The notes under the pieces are model-generated. The model saw nothing but the letters and a program-made list of their open reading frames with translations, did no database searches and was not told where the DNA came from. Below are positions 1 to 7,379 of a stretch of 12,559 nt of DNA, piece after piece; position 1 is the first letter of the stretch, and every line of letters starts with the position of its first letter. This DNA comes from CAVQCA01 sp963710815 (GTDB lineage Bacteria; Pseudomonadota; Gammaproteobacteria; UBA9214): assembly GCA_963710815.1 (NCBI GenBank), contig CAVQCA010000104.1, positions 1 to 12,559 on the forward strand, in the 5' to 3' direction. The position numbers and the translations under genes are program-made.

Positions 1-1489
1 CCGCCAGCAAATTGCTTTCCAGGTATTGGGCATTGGCGAAATACAGGCTTTCGTCCACGCGCACGCTCAGGGTCTGGCAGGTCTCGACCAGGTGGCGCAG
101 CACGTTGCGATAATGCTCACTTTCCGCAATCCTTCCGATCTGGGCGATATGTGGGCGGCTGGTGTGCCACAAATACAGGGCCAACGCCGCCGCCACTCCC
201 AACAGAATTCCGTTCTCGATCCCTACCACCAGCACAGCCAGGAAAGTGATGGTCAGCGATAGGCCGTCCGCCTTACTGTAACGCCACACCTGGCGTGCAG
301 CCGTCAGGTCAATCAGCTTGACGACCGCTACAATAATGATGGCTGCTAAAACTGCCTGGGGCAGGTAGAAGAACAGCGGCATCAGGAAGACCAGGGTCAG
401 GGCGATCAGGACGGCGGTGACGATCGAAGCTAACCCGCTGCGGGCGCCGACACTGAAATTGACTACTGAGCGGGCAAATCCCCCGGCCACCGGATAACCG
501 CCGCTGAAAGCTGCTCCCAGGTTGGCGACACCCAGGGCTACCAACTCCTGGTTGGCGTCCACTTTCTCGCGACGCTTGCTGGCCAACGACTTGGCTACAG
601 AAATGCTCTCCAGGAAGGCGATCAGGCTCAGGGTTAAAGCACCGGGACCAGTGGCCCCGATCTGGGCCAAATCGAAAACCGGTATGCTGAAAGCCGGCAG
701 GCCAGATGGGATGTTCCCGACTACCTGCACGTTTGATCCTTCATGTAACCCAAACCCCCAGACCAGCACGGTGCCAATGAGAACCACCGCCAGCGGGCCG
801 CTGCGGCTGATTGGCAGCGCCCAGGCTTGTGGAACATGCCACCGTTCCAGCAAACCGGGCAACCCTTTATTAAAGAAGATCAGCGCTACTACGCTGCCCA
901 ATCCGATGCTCAGGGTATAGCCGTTGGTTTCCCGTATATGCTGGCCGATGAAGAGGATGATATCGTTTAGATATTCCAGGCGCGGCATGCTCATTCCGAA
1001 GAGGTATTTCAATTGGCTGAAAGCGATGATCAACGCCGCCGCGCTGGTAAAGCCGAGCAGCACCGGGTGGCTGATGAAGTTCACCAGAGTTCCCAATCGC
1101 AGCAGACCCATCAGCAATTGGATCAGCCCCACCAGCAGCGCTAAAGTAAGCGCCAGCATCAGGTACAGTTCACTGTTTTGAGCAGCCAGCGGTCCGACTG
1201 TGGCCGCTACCAGCAGGGAGGTCAGGGCCACTGGCCCGACTGCTAACGTGCGGCTGCTGCCCAGCAAACCGTACAGGATGGCTGGAATGATGCTGGCATA
1301 CAGGCCGATTTGGGGGGCAGCCCGGCCAGCAGGGCGTAGGCCATTCCCTGTGGCACCAGCATGATCGCCACGATCACGCCTGCCAGCAGGTCCCCGAACA
1401 GGTCTTGGTCGCCGGTAGTGCGGCAACCAGTCGAGGAAGGGCAGGTAGCGTTTCAGGGGCAATTGTCTGGCAAAATCTGGGATATTCAT
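1..1489 (-). CDS. SulP-family inorganic anion (sulfate-type) transporter, 3' end off window, two frame breaks
   Basis: Secondary transporter of sulfate or related anions (bicarbonate and others are possible) in the inner membrane. Reading from ATG at 1489 gives MNIPDFARQLPLKRYLPFLDWLPHYRR, with the conserved start of SulP proteins. After one shift near 1405-1412 comes DLFGDLLAGVIVAIMLVPQGMAYALLAGLPP, the SulP signature region. A second shift lies in the six-G run at 1312-1317, where one more base restores QIGLYAS. From there one frame runs to base 1 with about ten hydrophobic helices (for example TLAVGPVALTSLLVAATVGPL and PVAGGFARSVVNFSVGARSG). It ends in the start of a cytoplasmic STAS domain (RVDESLYFANAQYLESNLLA). 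No Shine-Dalgarno sequence is visible. The ATG overlaps a TGA (ATGA, 1486-1489) that probably ends the oxidoreductase, so coupled translation is likely. As last gene of the sulfur operon it may move sulfate, sulfite or thiosulfate; that substrate is inferred. Confidence 0.88.
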   Translation of the reverse strand, partial: MNIPDFARQLPLKRYLPFLDWLPHYRRPRPVRGPAGRRDRGDHAGATGNGLRPAGRAAPQIGLYASIIPAILYGLLGSSRTLAVGPVALTSLLVAATVGPLAAQNSELYLMLALTLALLVGLIQLLMGLLRLGTLVNFISHPVLLGFTSAAALIIAFSQLKYLFGMSMPRLEYLNDIILFIGQHIRETNGYTLSIGLGSVVALIFFNKGLPGLLERWHVPQAWALPISRSGPLAVVLIGTVLVWGFGLHEGSNVQVVGNIPSGLPAFSIPVFDLAQIGATGPGALTLSLIAFLESISVAKSLASKRREKVDANQELVALGVANLGAAFSGGYPVAGGFARSVVNFSVGARSGLASIVTAVLIALTLVFLMPLFFYLPQAVLAAIIIVAVVKLIDLTAARQVWRYSKADGLSLTITFLAVLVVGIENGILLGVAAALALYLWHTSRPHIAQIGRIAESEHYRNVLRHLVETCQTLSVRVDESLYFANAQYLESNLLA

Positions 1490-2867
1490 CGCTGAATTGA
1501 AGCTGCACTTTCGGAGCCAGGCTGGCCAGTTCGCTGATCGTAGGATAAGCCGCTCCGGCCGCAGCCAGGTTGTCGATGCTGGCCCTCAACTGGATCGCCA
1601 GGGCGACGGACGCCAGCGCATCTGCAGCGTGAAAACCGGCTGCCAATCCGCCTTCAACTTTTCGGCTTTGCGGGTTGAATGCGAGTTTCATAAACCCCTG
1701 GCTGTCCGGCAGCAGGTGAGGTTTTTAAGACGCTGGTGTACGCTAGTTTGACGGTTTTTACTCCGGCTTTCGTCTCGCAGGCGGCCAACCTGGGCGATCT
1801 GTGGTTCGCTGTAAATGGCGTGAACGACGCTCTCGGGATGGTAAGGGCTGGGTCGTTGCTCCAGCGGCGTGCCGCCCAGCGACGCGTGCCTGCACAACGG
1901 CCTTGTTGGCCAGCATAGGCCTACCGGTCAAGTCGCCGGCCGCATAGATTCCGGGCACAACCGTCTGGCAGAAACTCGTCGACCGCCAATCCGCCGTTTA
2001 ATCCGGGCTGCAACCCCACCGTTTCCAGGTTTAATCGGCTTAAATCCGGGGAACGTCCGATACCCAGAAACGCCACTTCAGCGCGGTAACAGCCGCCGCC
2101 AGTCGTTGTGACTTCCGCATAATCCTCTTTATTTTCGATGCGCAAGCCCCATTTCACCCGCAACGACTTCAACACCACGATGCTGCATCACCTCCAACAG
2201 GTACTGACCCGCCTTCGGGATCGAAAGCCGGCAGCACACCATACGAGTCAACAATCCAGGTTACCCGGACACCCAGGCGGTTGAACAGATAGACAAACTC
2301 GCTGCTCGTCGCCCCCGCTCCTAAAACCACCACGCTGGCAGGCAGCTTCTTCAGATGACCGGCAAAACGCGGCGCCAGGATGCGCCTTCCGTTTGGTTTC
2401 ATATCCGGCGGAAAGCGCGGCACCGAGCCGCTGGCCAGGATGATGGCGTCCGCTTGCAGATTTGACGTTTGCTCGTGGGCGTCTTTGACCATCACCTGCT
2501 GACCTCCGGCCAGCGAACCGCTACCGGTGATGAATTCCACCCCCAGCGATTGCAGCAGTTCTTGCTGGCGGGTGTTCCAGGCAGTGCTCACGGCGCGAAT
2601 GCGCTGCAAAATTTTCTCTTCGTCCGGGTGGGGCTTTGCCCCGATCTGGATGCCCATTGCTTGGGCTTCGGAGACCAGACCAAACGTTTCGGCAGCCGCC
2701 AGCCAGACCTTGCTGGGGACCAGGCTGTGCCAGCCGGCTCGCCCACCCAGGGGCCCGTCCGTGACGATGGTGACGCGCACACGCTCCCCTCCTGCTGTTG
2801 CTGCCGCGCGTGCCGCTTCGATACCCGCCGGACCTCCGCCAATGATTACCACCTGTTTTTCTGCCAT
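1486..2867 (-). CDS. FAD/NAD(P)-dependent oxidoreductase, disulfide-reductase fold without the redox cysteines, many frame breaks
   Basis: Flavoprotein of the pyridine nucleotide-disulfide oxidoreductase (Lpd/mercuric reductase) fold. The start is ATG 2867, with AGGAGGA just upstream. In order: FAD-binding VVIIGGGPAGIEAARAAA (residues 5-22); GGRAGWHSLVPSKVWLAAAE, where family members have the CxxxxC pair but here there is no Cys; NAD-binding VVVLGAGATSSEFVYLFNRLG; FLGIGRSPDLSRL; second FAD motif IYAAGDLTGRPMLANKAVVQ (near 1900-1950); and the dimerisation domain with AAYPTISELASL, where the catalytic His of HPTxxE is Tyr. Corrected length is about 460 aa, normal for the family. About six or seven frame breaks lie near 2215, 2145, 1970, 1870, 1780, 1695 and close to the end. 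The stop at 1486 is inferred from the ATGA overlap with the SulP start. Loss of both Cys and His argues against disulfide reduction; NAD(P)H-driven electron transfer to sulfur or quinone is a guess. It could be a true pseudogene. Confidence 0.8.
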
Positions 2868-2941
2868 CCTGTCCTCCTCTTTGGCTGCTGATACTACTCG
2901 GACCAATGCGCGGGTAACCTCCCGCCGGCTTCACCATGTCT

Positions 2942-2960
2942 AGGAAACGCGCGTTTTCCT
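2942..2960. repeat. Near-perfect 19-base palindrome between rhodanese and oxidoreductase genes
   Basis: AGGAAACGC and GCGTTTTCCT face each other; dropping one T makes a perfect 18-base palindrome. It lies just after the rhodanese stop (2964-2966, minus strand) and about 75 bases before the oxidoreductase start. It can fold in the operon transcript, but there is no T-tract, so an mRNA-stability or processing role is more likely than termination. Function is unknown. Confidence 0.4.
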
Positions 2961-2963
2961 GGC

Positions 2964-3434
2964 TTAGGGTCCGCTGACAGTATCATAACCCACTGCTTTC
3001 CATTCATTCAGTCCACCCGCCATGCTGGTCACCTGGTTGAAACCGGCCTGCTTCAAGATATCCCTCCCCTGGGCACTGCGATTGCCGGAGCGGCACACCA
3101 CTACAATTTCCTGGTTTTGGGGCAGCTCGTTAATCCGGTTCTCCAGTTCCCCTAACGGGATCAAGGTGCTGCCCGGAATATTAGCGTCGGCCCATTCCTC
3201 GGGTTGGCGCACATCCAGGATAAAAGCCCCTGCCTGCCGTTTGGCAGCCGCCTGGGCAACCGAAATTTCCTGCGGAAAGGTATCTGCCGCAGCACTCTGC
3301 TGTTGGAAAATGAAAAAGCCCCCGATGGCGATCACCAACAGGCCTAGCAGGCTCCAAATCCACAAGGGATTAGATGCCTTGCCTGCCCGTTTCTTTGGCG
3401 AGCTCGATTTCGTTCTCGACTTGTTTTTACTCAT
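2964..3434 (-). CDS. Membrane-anchored single-domain rhodanese (sulfurtransferase)
   Basis: Intact 156-aa protein. The first 22 residues are very basic (SKNKSRTKSSSPKKRAGK), followed by one membrane helix at about 24-45 (PLWIWSLLGLLVIAIGGFFIF). A linker then leads to a rhodanese domain at about 57-153. Visible rhodanese marks are FILDVRQPEEW, IPGSTLIPLGEL, the active-site loop VVVCRSGNRS with the persulfide-carrying Cys, and SMAGGLNEWKAVGY. The positive N-terminus predicts N-in topology, placing the catalytic domain outside the membrane. GAGGAGAAG sits just upstream of ATG 3434. It is the second gene of the minus-strand sulfur operon, after the CstB-like protein, and probably passes sulfane sulfur at the cell surface. 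The fold and active Cys are seen; the in vivo donor and acceptor are not known. Confidence 0.92.
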   Translation of the reverse strand: MSKNKSRTKSSSPKKRAGKASNPLWIWSLLGLLVIAIGGFFIFQQQSAAADTFPQEISVAQAAAKRQAGAFILDVRQPEEWADANIPGSTLIPLGELENRINELPQNQEIVVVCRSGNRSAQGRDILKQAGFNQVTSMAGGLNEWKAVGYDTVSGP

Positions 3435-3454
3435 CTTTCTTCTCCTCGAAATAA

Positions 3455-3489
3455 ACCGGCAGACCGCCGTGGGCGCACGGTCTGCCGGT
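3455..3489 (-). promoter_or_regulatory. Strong intercistronic hairpin between the CstB-like and rhodanese genes
   Basis: A perfect 12-base inverted repeat (ACCGGCAGACCG / CGGTCTGCCGGT) with an 11-base loop lies in the 95-base gap between stop codon 3530-3532 and start 3434. In the transcript it is followed by TTTATTTC, a poor T-tract, and then the GAGGAG ribosome site. It could be a leaky terminator, an mRNA 3'-end protector that sets the ratio of upstream to downstream protein, or a structure affecting downstream translation. The repeat is seen; the role is inferred. Confidence 0.65.
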
Positions 3490-3529
3490 CCAATGGAATG
3501 ATTGTGCTGTTATGGTTTCGGTCCGGTTA

Positions 3530-4925
3530 TTAGCGTTCCAGGGGCATTCCCTGTCTGGCCCATCCCGAAGTGCCATTCAGTACATTATATATTGTCTTGA
3601 AATTCTTCTGACCCAATAAGGCAGCTGCAGACTGGCTGCGACTGCCCGTTGCGCAGATCACTGCAATTGGTTTTCCGGGGTCGAGTTCTTCCACGCGTTG
3701 CACGAGTTCTCCCAGGGGGATCAAGACCGCCCCAGGGACATGCCCCTGGCGATATTCCCATGGCTCACGTACATCCAGTACAACAGGACGGTTGCCATTC
3801 CCGTTTATCAATAGATCGTTTAGATCTTGCGGTGTGATATCCAGAATATCGCCGCTGGTCAGCGGGAGGCCATACTCTTCCCAGGCTTGCAGCCCCTGCT
3901 TCAGATAACCCATCACGGATTGTTCGTATCCCACCCCGCCAGGCTGTAGACGACCTGCTCATAAACTTGCTCGTCATCCACCACCAGAACAATTGGCAAG
4001 TTAGGAGGTAGAACGAAACTGATACGGTTGCTGATCTGGTTGTTGTCGGCAGGTATATGGACAGCTCCCGGAACGTGTTTGGTGACGTAATCTGCTTTGC
4101 GCGCGTGTCCAGCATGGCTGCTCCGCGCTGAAAATATTCAATCGCCTTCTCAATCGACAGCGGCCTGGCTTTCACTTCGCCAAGCGCTTTTGGTCCCTGG
4201 CGGTTCATGGTTTTAATCCGTTGGTGGTTGCCGGGTTGTTCGGGCAAATTGCTGGTAGCGAATTCGATAAACTCTTCTTGACTGCGTTCGGACAGGGCCG
4301 GATTGAATTTGCGCTCATAGCCCAGGGTCGTACTACGCATCGAGCCAATCGATTTTCCGCATAGTGAGCCAGCGCCATGACCAGGGTAGATCAACAAATG
4401 GTCATCGAGTGTCAGCAAGCCGTTAAACAGGCTCTTGTACATGCTCTTTGCCAGATCGCGAGCCTTATCGGCCCCGACCAAATCCGGACGTCCAATATCA
4501 CCCACGAACAGGGTGTCGCCAGTCATAACCATCCAGGGTTCCTGAGCTCGCGTGGTATCCGTGACCAGCAGCGAGATGCTTTCGGGGGTGTGGCCTGGTG
4601 TATGGCGAACGTCCAGACGTACATTGCCTAACATGAGCGTGTCGCCATCCTTCAAAGGCCGGTGTGAAAATTCCGCCTGGGCCAGTTCGTGCAGGTAAAT
4701 ATCGGCACCGGTCCGTTCGGCCAGGTCAGTATTTCCGGACACGTGATCCGCATGCAGATGGGTCTCGATGACGTGTGTGATTTGCAGGCCGCGTCCTCGA
4801 GCTGCTTCGATATACTTGTTCACTTCACGATCCGGGTCGATCACTGCAGCGACACCATAAGCTTCACATCCTACCAGATAAGATGAGCAACCGAGCCCTT
4901 CGACAAAAAATTGCTGTGCGTACAT
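3530..4925 (-). CDS. CstB-like persulfide dioxygenase: MBL domain, pseudo-rhodanese, rhodanese (two frame breaks)
   Basis: Predicted cytoplasmic enzyme that oxidises persulfides to sulfite and transfers sulfur, possibly forming thiosulfate. ATG 4925 follows GGAGGG at good spacing. Residues 1-250 are an MBL fold with metal motif THLHADHVSG, HTPGHTPE, TGDTLFVGDIGRPDL and YPGHGAGSLCGKSIGS, the ETHE1-type set. Residues about 265-355 form a rhodanese-like domain (AAMLDTR, then ADYVTKHVPGAVHIPADNN after a shift) whose active loop reads LPIVLVVDDEQVYE with no Cys, so it is a pseudo-rhodanese. Residues about 365-465 form an active rhodanese (VVLDVREPWEYRQGHVPGA, VICATGSRSQSAA with Cys). One missing base near 4099-4106 (GC repeat) and one near 3931-3937 (G/C run) break the frame; adding both gives exactly 466 codons including the stop. 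The order matches S. aureus CstB (about 444 aa). First gene of the operon. Confidence 0.88.
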
Positions 4926-5059
4926 TAAATTCCCTCCATTAGAAACGGTTCTTGGCAATTCCAGTCATACCATTCAGGCACGAAGATAGGTCCTGTTTCA
5001 GCAGGGATGGGACCTTCTCAATATGCCCTCCGGGTCGAATATTGATAAATACGATCATT

Positions 5060-5088
5060 ATTCTAATGGATATTGGTCCTCTCAACAA
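5060..5088 (-). promoter_or_regulatory. Probable sigma70 promoter of the CstB-rhodanese-oxidoreductase-SulP operon
   Basis: On the minus strand, TTGTTG (5088-5083) and TAGAAT (5065-5060) are separated by 17 bases. Transcription would start near 5053, giving a leader of about 130 bases before ATG 4925. The LysR-type boxes at 5101-5126 lie at about -50 to -73, the standard place for LysR activation. The -35 is weak (four of six consensus bases), as expected for an activated promoter. Confidence 0.45.
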
Positions 5089-5100
5089 GCGGGCAATCCT

Positions 5101-5126
5101 TTATAATTGGTATAAGCAAAGGTTAT
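5101..5126. promoter_or_regulatory. LysR-type operator: two overlapping TTAT/ATAA inverted repeats
   Basis: TTATAATTGGTATAA (5101-5115) has arms TTATA/TATAA and contains the T-N11-A LysR core; TTAT-N7-ATAA is also the CbbR-type spacing. A second pair overlaps it, ATAA (5112-5115) with TTAT (5123-5126), again seven bases apart. The site sits between the divergent operon and the LysR gene and covers a plus-strand TATAAT, which would suit autorepression plus activation of the opposite operon. The repeats are seen; regulator binding is inferred. Confidence 0.55.
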
Positions 5127-5247
5127 ATCTGAAATGGCAGCAAAGAGTATTTTCTGGATTTCTCTTGAGAAATGTGTATAGGGTGGATGCACAACCAAAT
5201 CATTGAATTCATTGAAACCATAGAAGAAGCAAGTCAGGGAGGCCCAA

Positions 5248-6163
5248 ATGCTCAACTTATACAAATTGGAAATTTTCAACCGGGTCGCCATCGATGGCAG
5301 CTTCAGCCAGGCGGCCGAGCACTTGCTGCTATCCCAACCGGCCATCAGCCAGCATATCCGCGATCTGGAAGCTAGCCTGCAGTCCGATCTTTTTATTCGT
5401 GGCAACCGTGGGGTCACCTTGACTCCCGCAGGGGAAACACTCCTGGATTATACGCGCTGTACTTAAGGTTGGTGGCGGAGGCAGAGAGCGCTGTCCTGGA
5501 AATCGATCAACTGGCAAATGCTCGAATTGCCATTGGCGCTACGCCTGGCGCGGGCGTTTATTTGCTTCCCGAATGGATTCAATCCTTTAATAAACGCTTT
5601 CCCGACCTGGCTACTTCCATGCAGACGGATACCACCGCCCATATCGCTGCAGATATTGGCGCCAGAAAATTGGATTTGGGTTTCGTTGAAGGCGAATTGG
5701 CGATTGAACCTCCTTTGAGCGCCTTGATTCTGAGTGAGATCGAGCTGTTTGTGATTGTAGGCTCCAAACATCCCTGGGCAGGGCTGAGGCAGATTGAAAT
5801 GCAATCATTGCACGGTCATCCTTTCATCACCCGCCCACCGGGCAGCCAAACGCGTACCTGGATTGACCAGCTTTTGGCGCAACATGGTGTCCAGCCGCAC
5901 TTGATTGCCGAATTTGACAACCCGGAAGCGATCATGCAGGCAGTGGCTTCTGGTTTGGGAGTTACCATTCTCCCGGATTGGGGTCTGGACGGCAATCTGA
6001 CTGGTCCGAAGCTTCACCGCCTGGCGATTAAAGATCTATCACTGCGGCGCATGCTCAAACTGATCTGGAATGCCGATGCACCCTTTAAGCCGGTAAGCCG
6101 GGCATTTTTATCCCACCTGGCGGATGAGTTTCCGCAGCTCACTCAAATTGCTGCCTCCGATGA
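5248..6163 (+). CDS. LysR-family transcriptional regulator (one frame break; end uncertain)
   Basis: Likely DNA-binding regulator of the divergent sulfur operon. ATG 5248 has AGGGAGG five bases upstream. The N-terminal winged helix-turn-helix is clear: LEIFNRVAIDGSFSQAAEHL, LLSQPAISQHIRDLEASL, LFIRGNRGVTLTPAGETLLDY. A missing base near 5457 breaks the frame; correcting it gives DYTR-x-YLRLVAEAESAVLEI. The co-inducer domain follows: ARIAIGATPGAGVYLLPEWI, LDLGFVEGEL, LSEIELFVIVGSKHPWAGL, IMQAVASGLGVTILPDW. It ends around FLSHLADEFPQL (about 6140). The open frame then runs without a stop into the dehydrogenase. I end the gene at the TGA 6161-6163, which one further base change would bring into frame, but the two may be truly fused. 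The inducer is unknown; persulfide or another sulfur compound is a guess from the neighbours. Confidence 0.8.
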
Positions 6164-6254
6164 GAGCCTGGACTTAAACCTGCCTCGACGGGATGAATAC
6201 CGGGCCAGTTTGAACTGCGTCAATTCACCCACCCAAATAACTGAACCAGACACC

Positions 6255-7239
6255 ATGACATTGCGCGTACATTTACTCAATGAACCCTCAGCAGAGGATC
6301 TTCGTACCCTGATATCCAATCTGGATCCCGACATCTCGATCAGCACGGGTGAAGAATACCCTCCTAATGCGGATTTGATCGATATTCTGGTTGCAGGCCG
6401 ACCGCAACGTGCCCAACTATCCGTCAGCCCGACGCTCAGCAGGTTGATCATTCCCTGGGCTGGCGTTCCTGCTGCCACGCGCCAACTGTTACTGGACTTT
6501 CCTGAGATTGATGTGCACAACTTGCACCATAATGCTGCTCCAACTGCGGAACTGGCAATATCCTTACTTCTGGCGGCAGCAAAATTTGTGGTTCCCTTTG
6601 ACCGCTCGCTGCGGGAAAATGATTGGCGCTTGAGATATAAGCCCAATCCTTCCATGCTGTTGGAAGGGAAAACAGCCTTGATCCTGGGCTACGGTCATAT
6701 CGGTCAACGAGTGGGGCGTTTTTGTCAGGCCTTAGGCATGTCCGTGATTGCCGTTCGTCGCCATCCGAATCTGGTGAATGAGGCTGGGGAGGATGTACAG
6801 GTCGCCGGTTTACAAGCGCTTCCTGACCTGCTGACTCGCACGCATGCCCTGTTGATCACATTCCCGGCGACTCACGAGACTGAAGGCCTGATCGGAGAAG
6901 AAGCGCTGCAGCGCATGCCTCCCGGCGGTATACTGGTCAATGTTGGGCGGGGTTCGATCGTCGATCAAGGCGCTTTACCGCGCCTTGAAATCCGGTTGGC
7001 TGCGTTCTGCCGGACTGGACGTCTGGTACCATTACCCGGACGATCCATAAGATCGCCAGAACACCGCCCCTGCCGACTTGCCATTCGGGAAATTGGTCAA
7101 CGTGGTGATGAGCCCGCATCGCGGCGGCGCATCCAACGAAACGGAAAAGTTGCGCATGCAGCACCTGGCACAACTGCTCAATGCCGCTGCGCGTGGCCAA
7201 CCGGTCCCTAACCGGGTTGATCTTGAGGCAGGTTATTAG
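6255..7239 (+). CDS. D-isomer-specific 2-hydroxyacid dehydrogenase (frame break and in-frame stop near the end)
   Basis: NAD(P)-dependent cytoplasmic oxidoreductase interconverting a 2-hydroxyacid and a 2-oxoacid; substrate unknown. From ATG 6255 (MTLRVHLLNEPSAEDL) the catalytic domain has PWAGVPAATRQLLLDFPEI and HHNAAPTAELAISLLLAAAK, both typical. The Rossmann motif is ALILGYGHIGQRVGRFC with AVRRHP after it. Catalytic Arg is in ILVNVGRGSIVDQGA and catalytic His in VNVVMSPHRGGASNET. A shift at 6973-6977 (two bases lost or one gained) leads to YRALKSGWLRSAGLDVWYHY. A TAA at 7048-7050 lies in the same frame as the final part, so this break is a nonsense change or two opposing indels. The C-terminus ends LEAGY-TAG at 7237. 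Corrected length is about 328 aa, normal. No ribosome site precedes ATG 6255, and the frame is continuous with the LysR gene. Confidence 0.85.
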
Positions 7240-7255
7240 ATCCAATTTAAGAAGT

Positions 7256-7272
7256 CAGGTTTTAAAAACCTG
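7256..7272. terminator. Short hairpin after the dehydrogenase gene
   Basis: CAGGTTT and AAACCTG arms around TAA, 17 bases past the TAG at 7239. No T-run follows on the plus strand; the next 50 bases are A-rich (AAAAAGAAAAAAG and a run of ten A). Weak support for a terminator; it may be an mRNA end structure. Confidence 0.3.
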
Positions 7273-7322
7273 GAAAGAGAGGTTTGAAAAGTAAAAAGAA
7301 AAAAGAATGGTAAAAAAAAAAG

Positions 7323-7379
7323 ACTGGTCAAATGACCAACAATAGGAGGGAAACTTGCCAGGAAAACTACTGGTCAAAT
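7323..7379. repeat. TGGTCA-AA-TGACCA palindrome and 11-base direct repeat at the MBL hydrolase start
   Basis: A perfect 6-2-6 palindrome at 7325-7338 lies just before the AGGAGGG ribosome site (7344-7350). The string ACTGGTCAAAT occurs at 7323-7333 and again inside the gene at 7369-7379. The position would allow a repressor to block initiation. No family is identified. Confidence 0.35.

Larger units (their letters stand above)
4926..5247. other. Divergent intergenic region between the sulfur operon and the LysR gene
   Basis: These 322 bases are AT-rich in the centre and hold no convincing gene. They contain the LysR-type operator at 5101-5126, the minus-strand promoter at 5060-5088, and a TATAAT (5102-5107) on the plus strand that could be the -10 of the LysR gene, though no good -35 is at the right distance. 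I see nothing definite at 4926-5055 apart from the operon leader. The repeat CATTGAA-TT-CATTGAA near 5200-5215 is noted without a role. Confidence 0.6.

Noticed and set aside
26..1181. Plus-strand open frames opposite the SulP gene
   Set aside because: They show no domain or ribosome site and are the reverse of a clear membrane transporter in codon register.
2469..2943. Several long open frames on both strands over the oxidoreductase N-terminus
   Set aside because: Only the 2169-2906 minus frame has the FAD and NAD motifs; the others are shadows of a GC-rich gene.
3530..3934. Separate stand-alone rhodanese of 134 aa
   Set aside because: Its first residues (GYEQSVMGYLKQGLQAW) are the end of the central rhodanese-like domain; adding one base at about 3931-3937 joins it to the MBL protein, and the combined length is a whole number of codons.
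7240..7354. A-rich tract as a small RNA or origin-like element
   Set aside because: Only A-rich composition and a short hairpin are visible; no promoter, terminator or repeated binding boxes support it.
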